Of a stretch of 64,000 nucleotides of DNA, positions 32,966 through 45,700 are shown in pieces (position 1 is the first letter of the stretch; each line of letters opens with the position of its first letter). The position numbers and the translations under genes were made by a program. This DNA comes from Owenia fusiformis (lineage: Eukaryota > Annelida > Polychaeta > Sabellida > Oweniidae), in the NCBI GenBank assembly GCA_903813345.2, contig CAIIXF020000002.1, positions 19,112,455 to 19,176,454 of the forward strand, given 5' to 3'. Under the pieces are notes generated by a model. That model had not been told where the DNA came from. It saw nothing but the letters and a program-made list of their open reading frames with translations, and did no database searches.

Positions 32966-33060
32966 CAGCTTGTTCTATGTCATCCATCGGACTAGGTTAC
33001 ATTGTGGAACGCAGCCAAACACGACACTGAAGGCAACAGCATATCGATCTTGATCTTAGC
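32966..33060 (-). other. 5' exon of the zinc-finger gene (mostly untranslated)
   Basis: The exon ends at the donor AAGCTG|GTAAGTAG (32966/32965). Its upstream limit is not visible and is placed only roughly. It contains an ATG directly followed by TAA (33002-32997) and then ATGGATGACATAGAACAAGC, a frame that reaches the donor in phase 1 (MDDIEQA plus one base). If spliced to exon A this is a 22-codon upstream frame; if spliced straight to exon B it gives an in-frame alternative N-terminus (MDDIEQA-DEPDIPSS). Confidence 0.65.
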
Positions 33061-33098
33061 CAAATTTCGGGAAATTTAGATCGTCCATTTTGCAAGCT

Positions 33099-33184
33099 CA
33101 CGTGACTGACACGTGACACGTGTCTGATCACGTGACTAGTTACTGTATCAATCATGTGACTTAATGACGTGTCAATGACGTGTC
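33099..33184 (-). promoter_or_regulatory. Promoter-proximal cluster of E-boxes and TGACGTGTCA motifs
   Basis: Four CACGTG palindromes lie at 33099, 33110, 33117 and 33129, followed by two copies of TGACGTGTCA at about 33163-33184. They lie just upstream of the zinc-finger gene's 5' exon. CACGTG is the core site for bHLH-zip factors (Myc/Max, USF, TFEB types). Such density is very unlikely by chance in DNA this AT-rich. Confidence 0.7.
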
Positions 33185-33404
33185 ACCCAACCATGTCTTC
33201 AAGGAAAACGGAAGTAAATATTTTGAAAAATGTTTTCCGAGCATTTGCTACTGATTATAGAAGGCCCAATTATGCAACGAACGAAACTGCTAAATTGTAT
33301 TTTTAGTCTGCTTATTGATCTATTGATTCATAAAGACCTGAAATGATGCATTCAAATAAGACTAAATGAAAACACTAAACATAAGGTGGTGAAAACCAAC
33401 GAAC

Positions 33405-33700
33405 TTAGAGTCCATTTCACTGCTTCATTTCGTCAGTAGAACGGCAAAAATAAGAAATTGGGAGACCATTGTGCAATAATATATGGAAAAGTATATTCAT
33501 AATGTACATGAATGACATTTGTATATCTTGGATTGCTTCTAGTTTGGCTTATAAAGTGTGTGGCCTCTTATATTTTCTCTGCCATGTTATTTTCAATAAT
33601 ATTAACATGGCTGAAATTCTTCAAATTACAAGACGGCACAGGCTTATTGCACAAAAAAAAAAAAAAATCTGAAATATACAAACAGTGAAATGGACTTTAA
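33405..33700. mobile_element. MITE with AGTCCATTTCACTG ends
   Basis: Inverted ends agagtccatttcactg and cagtgaaatggact enclose about 295 bp containing the inner palindrome gccatgttattttc...aacatggc, also present in the fold-back element at 57440-57760. It ends in a run of A. It lies between the two inverted copies of the 5' exon. Confidence 0.75.
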
Positions 33701-33792
33701 GTTGAAAGATCGCAATGTTCGCTACTTTGTTCAATTCCGGAAATCTCCAAGGGGCTGCAAATGGGAAATTATTTAGATTTAGACCTCAGAAT

Positions 33793-33935
33793 ACTGCCTT
33801 CAGTGTCATGTTTGGCTGAGTTCCACAATGTAACCTAGTCCGATGGATGACATAGAACAAGCCGGTAAGTAGACACGTGGTTACATCACATTCTTTCGTT
33901 ATTTTAACCATATGAACTGGTTCACAGAATAAAAA
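33793..33935 (+). repeat. Inverted copy of the zinc-finger gene's 5' exon and donor
   Basis: The plus strand from ctgccttcagtgtc to ttcacagaataaaaaa repeats, with few changes, the minus-strand 5' exon and start of intron 1 (32285-33043, minus its MITE). It keeps ATG-TAA, the MDDIEQA frame (ATG at 33843) and the donor GCCG|GTAAGT at 33864/33865, so it could act as a mirror first exon. The E-box cluster was not copied. No plus-strand exon for it to join was found. Confidence 0.85.
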
Positions 33936-36900
33936 AAATGAGTGTATGACTCTGATCGCATAGGCATGTATATTTTTGTATTGCTGTACCAATTATCTAT
34001 CAAATGATGTACTTCATTGTTGTTTTGAGATGACAAGGAATTTTTTATTTGATTTTTCAGTTGGTTATATCACAGGTTAGACCCCTTCCCTGTGGGGGTT
34101 ACTGAACACAGCTGGCTCAAGCTTGGTAGAGTAAGCTAGGGGCGTGTCATGGAATATTTCTGATTTAAATTGCACATTTTAGCCTAGATTAAACGCAGAT
34201 TGCAACTAAATCAATGAACATCGGTGTTAAAAAAGCAGTGCATTTAGTGCTTTGGGTAATCCAAATACTGCATTTGGTGTTAAATCAATGAATATATTCA
34301 TACTTACAGCTGTAAACAGATATTCCGAGAAAGACTTTTTGAGATTTCTTTGTTTCATAAATTATTTCCTATTTATAATGACACGCCCAAAATAGATGAA
34401 TGCAGTATAATAACGAACGTGCAAAGATCTTTCCAGTTCGAACTTTTACAAGTTTCATTTGCTGTCACCAGGGTTACAGGTTAGCATCCCAAGCCAGCCA
34501 CCCTTGAATATTGAAAATCTCCTGAAAGTACTTTTTTGTCTCAATGATAAACTTTTTGCCTAAAACAATCCTAAAATTGTCTCAATCAACTCGTAGTTGA
34601 CGTTTTGAGTCTTGATGGGCCATATGTGCCATATGCCATATGATTCTCGCCTTTGACCTGGTCAAATCATGGACTTTGACTTTTCTTACATATGATTCTC
34701 AAAATCCTGCCAAATATACCAAGTTGCCATATTTCTAAGCCTATGGTCACCTCAATTGATACACTGTTAGGAATTTTGAGATTTGAATTGTGTCAGATAT
34801 ACGTCAATCAATCAATGTAACTTTGGAAGACCTTTCCAATGATGTATCACAATTTGTACCATATATCTTGGTTTTGGGTATTGAGGGGGACAACACTTTT
34901 TTGACACCCTGTATTTTTGATGGCTTAATGATGTACAGTTGCACATGTTAAACAATACTTGGATGTTGTTTACTGCTGAATCAGTATTTAAGTGATGGTT
35001 CAAGAAAACTTTTTTGAAAAAGATTGCCCATGTTATTTTCTGGTACAAAATAAAGTATAAAGACATGTATGTATTTCCTTCCTTTTTTCAGGAGATTGAA
35101 AATTACCTATTTCTAATAACACATGCAGGTATAGCAATTTTTTCAAAAATGTTTCTTAACCATTGATTAATATATCACACTAAATGGTAAGTGGAACCTG
35201 TCTAATCTAAATGCATCTGGGACCTTAAAAAGTGATTTGATAAGTAGGTATGTTCACTTCTATGACCATATAAGTTGATAATGCAAAATACATTTTGGAC
35301 AGAGAAAAAATGTTCTTATTGAGAGGTGTTCAGACTAGAAGTGTTCATGTTTTAACTGTATTTGACATTATCATCCATTCCTACTCAGTGGTTGTATAAA
35401 TAAGGGTTATGTACTGGGAGGTTTTGGATACAGGGTTTATCCCAAGGGAAATATGTGTATCTCACGAGGGACCGCAGGGTATCCAAAACCGACCGTACAT
35501 AACTGGTGTATCTCATACTTGAGTGGGTTTGGGGTAGATATAACCTTTACCACCTTTTTCAAATGACAAGATAGGCCTATACTGTAAAAGCACAATTTAT
35601 ATTTAACATTTTCATAATATTCCTTCAGTTGGTTTAATGGTGTTTGTAATATAAGAATTATGAAATAAATTGAATTGAATATTCCTCCCAGATCCTCTTA
35701 CTAAAAGAACGTAAATCTTTTTTCCCCGTCCAATCTATTTTGTGACATTAGAAGCATTTGATTGCTACCCAGTCAACTCCCCAGAGGGCTCCAGGTGATA
35801 CAACGTGGATACAGTTATCACTTTCTGTAATTTTACGATCAAATTGTTGCTTATGTCATGTATGTTATTGTATATGATTTTAGCTAAAGCGGGTTATTGA
35901 GAAAATCATATGCATTTATTTTATTCTGTATGTTTGTTTTGATTATGTTAATTAGCTACTAACACTAAACAGATAAACTTCACGATCGTTCATTAGGTGC
36001 TTGGAATAAAAAGATTTCAATCACACGTCCAGGGTTTGGGAAATATAACCCAGATAACATTGATAACGAATAATAGAAGTGATAAAATTCCATAGAATGG
36101 AAATATTAGGGAGATTAAGCTTGCACATACTATAAAATCGAAGCGGGGATATACACGTATTATCGCTCAAATAACTTACATTTGCGTTTAGGTTGTGAAA
36201 AACAGTGCACGCTTAAACTCCCTTATATGTGCATTTTCCGTTGATTTTTTACAGCTTGTCACACATTCAACACACTATTGAAAATGTTAGTTTGTGATCT
36301 TCAATCTCCTTCATATTTACTAAAATTACTGTAACTTATAGATTTTTTAATAGATGACGAGATTTTTGCAGGCGGGCAAAACAAAGCATGTTATTATTTG
36401 AAAAGTTAACTACATATTCATCATCACACAGTGAAAAGCGTATTCCGCCTTCTTTTAACCTTTTAACATCAGAATATTAGTCAAATTGATCTAAATAAAA
36501 GAGGTTGAAGTATTTTTGCGGACAAAGTTGCATTTTCTGTGCAGCACTTGCAATAAGAATGTCAACCGTGCTTCCGTACGAATTCGTCAAAAATCATCTA
36601 TTGTGATCTGGTACGAAGTTACTGAAAAAATTAAAGGCGTAAACGTTTTTTTAAACGTTCTGCTCTTGAATTGATATTTTTCCCTTATACACTAACGTTT
36701 TGATGTGTCTTATGGCATCCTCCAAACACAGCCGTCCGGAACTCGTACCTCCTTCCAGAAGAAGGAAGGAACTGAACTAAGCACTAGATGATGTCTGGAA
36801 CCCTGCGTTCGGAGGATGGTCTTATGGCTCCTAATTATTATCTCGGATAGACCAAATACCGATAAAATCTTACGTCAAACGTCCTGTATTTGTTATATAT

Positions 36901-37775
36901 ATTTATTGCTGGACGTGTAAATGAAATAGAGAAACTGAGATATATATATTACGTGACGTAAATGTATTGTTAAATATAATTTATGGATATGAACTAAAAA
37001 TTATTTGACTTTAATTGATCTATTGCGATCTATTGTGTACTATTATGCGTTTTAAAAATGTTAGATGTCCGGCGGGCCAATTTCCCTAGTGTAAATGGTC
37101 CAGGGACCAAAATTCCTTAGTGAAAATGGTCCGGGGACATTATTTTGGGGGGACCTACATTACTTCTACACCGGGCATAAGCCAACATACCTTTGCAATT
37201 ATAAACTCCCGCGGATCAGTGTTTGCAATCATGAATTAAGATTATGAAAAATGAAACTCCAGGATCTGTGTTTGTGTGTTTCTGTTCCGATGACAATGCG
37301 CTGAAGACCATCTCGACTTTTTATCGAATTCTAGTTTGTGACGTAATTCGATAATTGTATTTTTCCTTTGCGCGTGACAGTTTGCTCATATAATGACGTA
37401 ATTGAGGAATACCTTTTGAAAAATTGGTTTCGATCTCGATTTGGATTATCACGTGACCATAACACACATAGGTTTTCAAGACTGTGACGTTTGCAGTCCA
37501 GTGATTAGAAGTCCATGGTCAAATGAATCTTGGAATAAAATCACCTGGAATGGAAACTCCATTGTGTATCTATTGCTCCATTGTTCTATGTCTGTCTCCC
37601 ATTGTTAAAAATAACAAATCCCCGGTTGCTTTGACGAGTTATTACGTCATATTTCATGAACACCGACGTCACATTCCCTACATCGTTTCCCTGACGACCG
37701 TAAGTTTTATAAACAATGCTGTACTCGTTGACCATGCACGATTTTATTCAGTGTATCTCACGTCTTCTTCGTTCA
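33936..37775. other. Repeat-bearing region, no gene found
   Basis: Holds a mariner-like end (acaccctgta at about 34904-34913), a dispersed repeat at about 36123-36240 with cousins at 39590-39720 and 60130-60260 (shared words gcttgca, aatcgccc, ttaggttg), and a stretch at 37523-37620 whose minus-strand cousin is at 45100-45260 (shared ttctatgtctgtctcc). None codes for a recognisable protein. Confidence 0.55.
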
Positions 37776-38008
37776 CAGGCCCGTAGCCAGGATTTACTTG
37801 GGGGTGGGGGAGCGGTTTTACCACGGGCATGGGCTTTCAATTAGAATCTAATTGAAAGCCCATGCCAAGGGGGGCTTTTGCCAAGGGGGGTGAGCTTTTC
37901 AGTTTTTGGCAAAAAAACATACGAAGAGTGCTCAAAATGGTCAAAAACTGCATGATTTTTAAAGAATTTCTGGCCCCCTTCGACCCCCCCCCCCAGGCTA
38001 CGGGCCTG
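37776..38008. mobile_element. MITE with CAGGCCCGTAGCC ends
   Basis: Ends CAGGCCCGTAGCCAGG and, inverted, CCAGGCTACGGGCCTG, next to G-rich and C-rich runs (gggggtgggggag; 12 C). Inside is a perfect inverted pair (tctaattgaaagcccatg). Elements with these ends are common in marine invertebrate genomes. No target duplication is obvious. Confidence 0.85.
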
Positions 38009-38980
38009 GTGATTGTTTTTCAAGGTCACGTCGGAGGATCGGACAAAATGAACGAAGAAGTTAGCAGGCGATTTCGGCTAGAAAATGTAACGAATCTGGA
38101 AGAATTATTTTTTCTAGAGAAAGATTACTAGTGCATTACTCAGTGGCGTAGGAACAATGTACGCCAAGTGTAGTGTTGAAAAGTGAGAATAAAAAAGACT
38201 TAATTTTCCAATGTTCTTTAGTCATATTTTCTCATTGTTCAAAAATTGTAAAAGTAATCTTGAGCACACTAGCCTAAAGAAATGTTTTGTGGATACCATA
38301 TTATTATCTATCTGTCTGGCAATTATCATTGAACAGATTGAATTCCCTTACCAACATGCTTTATTTCATGAAAAAATTTAAAAGTAAAATACAATTTCGC
38401 CAAATATTCGTGAATCGCGTTCTCTTCACGAATTTGAGAGAAAAACTGTTTAAAAACCTACTTGATGAATACCTTTGAATTTTTTTGCATGTTCCGTAAT
38501 GCTTATGCAAACTATGGTATCGTATAATTATAATGATGAACCTCTTTAAATTTAGATGTATATTTTTTTATTTTCCCTTACCCCAATTTTTCAATTTCAC
38601 TACATCGATTTAAATATTCCGTTGCTAGGCAAAATCATAGACATAAATTATAGTTAAGTCAACAATTATCTAATTTCTTACTAAATCACTAATTGTTATT
38701 GGTAGTACTTCTTGAAATATGAATGTTAATGACAAAAACAACTTGAAAATGCTGATTATTCAATTACACGTTCCATTGATTTCAGTTCTAGAAAAGCAAT
38801 TACCTAGTTTTTTTTCATTTGAAAAATAATAGATTCTTGTTTTATAACATTTTTCGCACCCCCTAAGTCACGTTGACCTCGATTTGACTTTTGTGGTTAC
38901 CCTTTGCATTCGTTTGACTACACTTCTTAAAAGAGAGCTTCGTCTTCACTCTTTCAAACTAAAATAAACCTGTGAACTCA

Positions 38981-39205
38981 CCGCGCCAATCAGTGTTCGT
39001 CGGCCAAATTTGACCGACGTTCTTTATATGGTCATTCCTTCTGACGTCATCGTTGAGCCCGGAATTGACCAATGACATGCGCGTATTTAATAAGAACGCA
39101 TTTGCCGTATGTTTCTTCAAGCTCGCTGATTGGTGGAAGGTCAGCGCGTTGGTCAAAAGTGATTTACCCATACTGTCACTGGTACCCGTCATGGGGCGGG
39201 GCTAC
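38981..39205. promoter_or_regulatory. Promoter-like patch: CCAAT boxes, CRE and GC box
   Basis: CCAAT at 38986 and 39069, inverted CCAAT (ATTGG) at 39129, a full CRE (TGACGTCA) at 39042-39049 and a GC box (GGGGCGGGGC) at 39193-39202. On the minus strand a donor-like GCG|GTGAGT stands at about 38984. No coding exon was found beside it; it could drive a non-coding RNA, a gene with distant coding exons, or be a transposon promoter. Confidence 0.5.
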
Positions 39206-41891
39206 TAAACTGTAATATGGTCTCTACTAGGCAGAGTGTAGTTTAACTAGACTCTGCACGCAGGGTATTTTGTGGTGGGGGTGTTTATTTGTTTAATTGA
39301 TCAAGAATGCGTTTCTTTATATCAATTGATCAAACTAGTTTCTTTAATCTGTACGTATTGTATTGCACGGTACACGATGGAATCAGACAATATACTTTAT
39401 ATATCTAAATTCAATTTAGAAAAAAATCTCTCATTGTTATTTGGAAATTGGTCGTCTCAATCCTTCGAGACATTAGCAAAGTGATAATGATTTGTGTCGA
39501 GATTTAAAAGATAGGCTTTCCAAGGTGATTTTAAATGATGAAAATCATTCGAACATTTTAAAGCACATTAAAAAGGTATCAGGGATTTAAAGCTTGCATA
39601 TAAAATCGAAACGCCAACCTATACGTATGACCAATCGCCCATACAAATGCATCGCTTAAGTATTTCCGTTCACATTTAGGTTGGGAAAAATATTGCAAGC
39701 TTAAAATCTCTGTTACCATAAAATGACGTTTTACGAGCATAAAATAGGCGTTTTGATTTAGAATATTGACACAATTGTTTCATATTTTTGGCGGGATTTT
39801 TGGCGTAGTGTTGAATTTACACCCTCCTGCGCCCATGCATTACTAATCGAAAAAGCGCACGGTATGGCAAGGTAAAATATGTTACGTTTTCCATGAGGAT
39901 ACGCTTCTAAAATATGTGATGTATTATAAGGTGTCGTTACCAACGTGCAAAAGTCAATGTTATTGCTACAAATCAAGAAACAATGCCCGCACGACCTGCA
40001 CCAAATACTTATAAGTGACGGTATCATCACAAAACTAATGCCATCGCTGGCTTTTTAAGAAATGCTAATGAGACTCCGTGGCATTGTTTTTTCATTTTTG
40101 TTTTGACTTTTTTACACCTAACATTAACTAACTCTCAATATGCAACTTTTCACCACGTACAATTTTAAAATATTAAGTTTGAAAATTCCATTTTTATAAT
40201 GGAGCTCAATGGGAAAAGGACATAATTTTAATCATTTTCAAATGTAGCGGCGCGATTTGACAGATATAATGGATATTGGTAAGACGAAAATGAAGAAAAC
40301 TCAATATCCTGGTTACGCAAAATATAGGAAAATTGGAAATAATCATAAAAACCTTTAAAATAGATTGAAGGGGTGACCTTAGCTTTGGTAATGGTTTACT
40401 AATTTTAAAAGCATATCTTCCAGCATGTGTATCAAGCTAAGTAATACAATAAGTGAGTTATAATTGGAATGGTATAATTGTATTTCTAAGCAATGATGAC
40501 AAAAAGGTAAAATATCACAAACTAGTTCTTACCATCAAATCGATCTATTATAATGCATATTAAACAATATAGCAGTAGATCTTCAAATTCACGAATTGAG
40601 TTAAATTGTAAGATAATAAATAAATTGTTAATCCCTTACTGTATAATCCCCTTCTCTGAATCAAACTGAATTATAATATTTCGGTATGCTTATTTTAGCG
40701 GCTGTAGTCAGGTAGTTTAGATCACTTGTTGAGATATTCAGTAACATGTTGTCACTAGAGACAAAACTTGATACTAAATAATCACTCGTGTTACGTTCGA
40801 AAATAACAGAAAGTAAAAACAGCAATTAAAATATAACAATGTACAGTACTATATTTTTGAAAAACTAAATGATATAACAATAATATATAAAATATAATGT
40901 AATACTTAAGTTCAATTGGCGATACCCCTTATTGTCTCTCGATGTTGGTAAATATCCTTGATGATCCTTGAGAATGATCCAGATCACGAAACGTTAGTTC
41001 TCCAATGTTTGTTATAATCCAATAATGTTCGTAGTAATCCTATAATGTTCATATCCAATAATGTTTGATGATAATCCACGAATGTTTATACAATAATCCA
41101 CGAATGTTTATACAATAATCCACGAATGTTTATGATAATCCGTACATATTTCTGTGTTGGTAACCTGTCCCTTACCTGTTGAATGGTTAAAACTGCTTCA
41201 AAGTGGTCAATGAAAATGTGAAATGTGTTTTCTGCGCAAATAATGTCCCATTTGTCATATGGTATAGTTTAAACTCATATCCCCCATTGAAACCTTTTCA
41301 AGATCATCCAATATGTTTCAACAATTTCCATACATATTATTATACATATTACATATTGTAAAGTTTTGCACAATATCTAATTTAAGGCATGTTTTTGTAA
41401 GTCTTGTAGTTTCAAAATTCAAGGCTGCGAATAAATTAGGGCATCAACAGATGATTTAAAAAATAGGTGAATTTAAAGCAAGTTGAAAAAGACCTTTTTC
41501 AGAAAGTTATTGAAGGTAAAATCTCAAATCTAAAGTCAGATTTAAGCTTCTTAGAACTTAGATAATAATTCATAAAAATTGGTCAATTTGAAGCAAGTTG
41601 AAAATACGTTTTGACCTTGTTTTCCTAAAAAAGCATATCAATGATTTTTGACAAAATTGGGTCAAATTAAAGTTGAAAGATATCTTTTCGACCTTTTTAC
41701 CTTGAGAAGGTCATTGCAGGTCAAAACTCAAATCTAAAGTCATATTTGGACTTCTAAGAACTTTAGCTTGTAGATGATTTTGAAAAAATGGTCAATTTGA
41801 AGCAAGTTGAAAAATACTTTTTTCACCTTGTTTTGTTCAGAAGCATATCGATTCAAAAATAATTCTAGAAGAAAAAAAAGAAGTTTGACAT
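39206..41891. other. AT-rich repeat-bearing region, no gene found
   Basis: Includes second copies of dispersed repeats (39590-39720, like 60130-60260; 39890-40030, like 59770-59880, shared phrase aacgtgcaaaagtcaatgtt) and a short tandem repeat at about 41060-41120 (ataatccacgaatgtttata, three copies). No coding signal. Confidence 0.55.
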
Positions 41892-42733
41892 CCTTAGCTC
41901 CCCCATTGAGCTACGTGTTAAAGCCTCTTTACGTTTGAATTTTTATTTACTTAACCGGCGATGAAGTAACTTATAATATTGATGAAAACGTATCTTGACT
42001 TTATTTCCAATACCTCTAAATTTTCTCAATTTTTTCCTTAATTACAATAGGTCGAAATTTGATAGTAAATTTAATGAATTTTTGAAAATCGTCATTCCCA
42101 TGTAATCCAAAGGGAAATGTAGGGTTCGGGGCAAATCAGAAATCATGATATCTTTTCAGTAAAAGATTCAGCAAAAAAATATTTTTATATAGAAAATTGA
42201 ATTGTCTCTAACTTTTTGGTAGACTAAGTGGTTACTTTATTTGATGAATACTAAAGTTACAGCGCTTCAAAGTCATGTTTGAAAATAATTTTTCGCCTCC
42301 TTTGTTATTTCAATGGGAGAGTTTTTATGAAAAACAATTTTGACTTTAACTGTTTAAAGCCCTATAACTTTGTTGAACCTGAATAAACATATCAATTTTT
42401 TGTTAAATAAAGTTAGCAAATTCAATTGCCTGCCTAATTCTTATTTTTTGCAAGGACTCGGATGGATAAATGTTCTGTGATATGACTTGCAGCAAACCTA
42501 CCATTTCCCATTGGTTAACATGGGAATGTTTTCAAAAATTCATCAAATTTATCATCAATTTTTGACTTATTGTAATTGAGGAAAAAATTGAGAAAATTTG
42601 AAGGTATTGGAAATAAAATCAAATTACGTTTTAACTTTCCATTTAGTGGTATAAGTATTTTCATCGCAGGTTAAGTAAATAAAAAATCAAATGTAAAAAG
42701 GCTTTAACACGTAGTTCAATGGGGGAGCTAAGG
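41892..42733. mobile_element. Fold-back element with arms of about 235 bp
   Basis: Ends CCTTAGCTCCCCCATTGA and its inverse TCAATGGGGGAGCTAAGG. The arms stay similar inwards past ttaacctgcgatg-like and aattgagaaaattt-like segments to about cctacatttccctttgg, roughly 235 bp each side with mismatches, around a middle of about 370 bp. No transposase frame. Confidence 0.8.
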
Positions 42734-45700
42734 TTGCATAACTTATGGAGGGGAGTGTAACTATACCGTGAGTCTATTCATTTATCAATTCAATCAATAG
42801 TAAACTTTCTCCTGAAAAAAGAAATGTTTCTAATTTGTTGAATTTTCTAGCTGAAATCGCCTGCTCCCCCTCCATTCAATTTGTCCGACCAACGGTCGCT
42901 GGAATTATCGAAAGTAATTCGATTGAGATTCGATTCGATTGAGAATACATGGAATAGCTACATTGTGAGTACGAAGAAAATAAATTTAAATTAGTGTTTT
43001 GATGGATTTCATAATTCAAGTTCAGTCATCCTTGTGTTGGTGGTAGACCTTCCATAATCATTGTTCAGTATCAAGCGGAAGTTACGGTTCTTACATTCGC
43101 ATTTAAAAGTGTCGGTTTCGATATTATTACTTTTCATCGAATTAAACTATTTTATAGTTGAAATTATGCTTTGATATTATTTGAACTAGATCAGGCTTAT
43201 AACATGACGTATAAACTCTGGAGTATGATAATTTGTTCATATTCGATGCGTAAAAAATCTTGCATGATCACTGAACAACGTTGATGTTTTCGATATTATT
43301 AGTTTTCATCGAATTAAACTATTTTATAGTTGAAATTATGCTTTGATATTATTTGAACTAGATCAGGCTTATTACGTCATGACGTAGAAACTCTGGAGTA
43401 TGATCATTTGTTCATATACGATGCGTAAAAAATCTTGCATGATCACTGAATAACGTTAATGTTTTGCTCTCATTATGACATGTATGAAAGCATAAGGATA
43501 TTTTGGAACAGAAACGGAATGCGATCAAATTAGTAGCAAATTTTGCCTCTAATTGATTATAAAGAGTTATTAATATGTATCTTGTAGTTTACTTTGTCTC
43601 CAAAGTTTTGAACATTACTAGGATCGCTGATTGTTCATACAAATGTATATAATATGTTGATTCATTTATCCTAGATAATAGTATTTTAAGATGACCTTCT
43701 GTATTAATGTATAAATTGGACAATAGTTGTTAAACAGGGGGAGTCAAAAAACGTAACACAAACAAATGTTAATAGCTCAGTCATCCACCATGAATTTAGG
43801 CCTAAAGTCATGATCCATACGCCTACCGTACCGTTTACTATACCCGTGACAGTTAGTTTCAGTATTTTGGTGTGTCTAGAATTAGTAGTAGTAGTAGTAG
43901 TAGTTATCCCTCGCTATCAATTCGAATGAAACATGACAGAACATGATGCCCGACTGCTATCGTCTTAACGTAGCACGTCACTTACTAGTAGGATCGAAGT
44001 GCGAAGTGCGTTTCATCCATCTAGATATCTGAATATGGAGTAAGACCGTTCTGTCATGTTTCCAAGAACGTGAGAGAAGGTGAAAACTACCTTCGTGTGG
44101 TGTATCTCAGTAATCTGGGTTATGAAAACTTTCCGTCTTTCCTTTCATCATCTAAATCCATGTCACATGGTATCCGAAAGAAGGAACATCACGTATATCC
44201 ACATAATTACTGTTTTTAAACAATAAAAGCTTGCACATATTTATCCAACAACAAGCCCTTTTACAAGACACAGTTTCCTGAGGTCATATCGACGCTACAA
44301 TTACGAAATGTTTTGGAGTGGTCCATCTTCAGTAGTTTTGAATTGAAGTTGATTTATTGAGTAAGTAAGCCGTTCCCCTGGCCGTTTCTTGGGTATCAAA
44401 GTGAGGATGTCGTATCTGATCAAATCTACACTGGTCGCAATAGTACGATGACGTTCAAAGCAAATCTCACTGAGATTATTTTGTCTGGCGTTAATGAGCA
44501 CAGTGTTCCAGGGAAACCATTTTATCCTTTATATTTGTGCATCAGCAGACGGATTTCTCAAAGGAATTGGACTACATGTATAAGCTTGCTTGATTTCTCT
44601 TTTCGTAGACATGTTTTGTTGCTTTTCCATCTTGCTAATTCATCAGATGGATCTGGAAATAAAAACTGAAATTAAAAAATTGATCATACACAGAGAATAT
44701 AATCTTAATTGATAATGCACGCAAATGTCCTTTCGACTTTTACATAATTTCCTAAACATGACATAAACGGGACATTTTATTTGCCAACTTTTTCGGATTT
44801 GCGGACAACTGGAATTGATGGTGCGTGCAAAGAGGTTACAGCAGATTTTACCTTATTTTCCTAAATATGACATAAATAGATTCATTTTTCTTTCCAAAAT
44901 TCTAAGCAAGTTTCGTAATTGCGGAAAACTTGAATCGGAAAAACACGTTTCGCATATAAAAACACATAATTGATATATAAAAGAACATATACAGAGACTA
45001 TGATTGATGGTGCGTGCAAAGAGGATACTGTTTTTCCTTATTTGTCCATATATGACATATAAAAAGACATTTTCTTACCAAATTCAAAGCACGTAGAGAT
45101 GAATATGAATCCAATATGGCGCCGTAGTGTTGTAACGATGTGACGTCACAGGAAATTTTTTGGTAGTTACAGCTGTGACGTTTTTCAATTATCGGAGACA
45201 GACATAGAACAATAGGAGACATGAGTTGCCATTCCCGTGGTTTAGTATTCCCAGAATGAATCAAAGAACTTGAAAGACCAGTCCATGAAAGTAATTGACT
45301 GACACAATTTGTCCTAAAGTTCCAATATACCATTTGAAAGTGGTTAATTTGAAAGGGGTTTCAGTGGCATAGTCCGGCAGATCTAAAATTTGGTGAGGTA
45401 GCTCTGTATAATACTTTTTGGCAAGGCAAGTTCAATAGAAAGCAACATGACCAGCAACCTACATGTTACACTTCCATAGACGTCTCGCAAAAAGGTGGCG
45501 CATTTGTTTTTTAAGGGAATCGCGTGAATGTAACTTTGATTCCCCGGAATATAAGATAATATTCTAATTCAAGTTATATATCATTTTAAAGCTGTTTCGA
45601 TGAAGATTTTAGATCAACTACACTCCGTTCACATTTTTTGCGCGTTCGTTTTTAAAAAAGAGTTTTTTACCAAAACATCTGGCAAATATCCCATGTTGAC

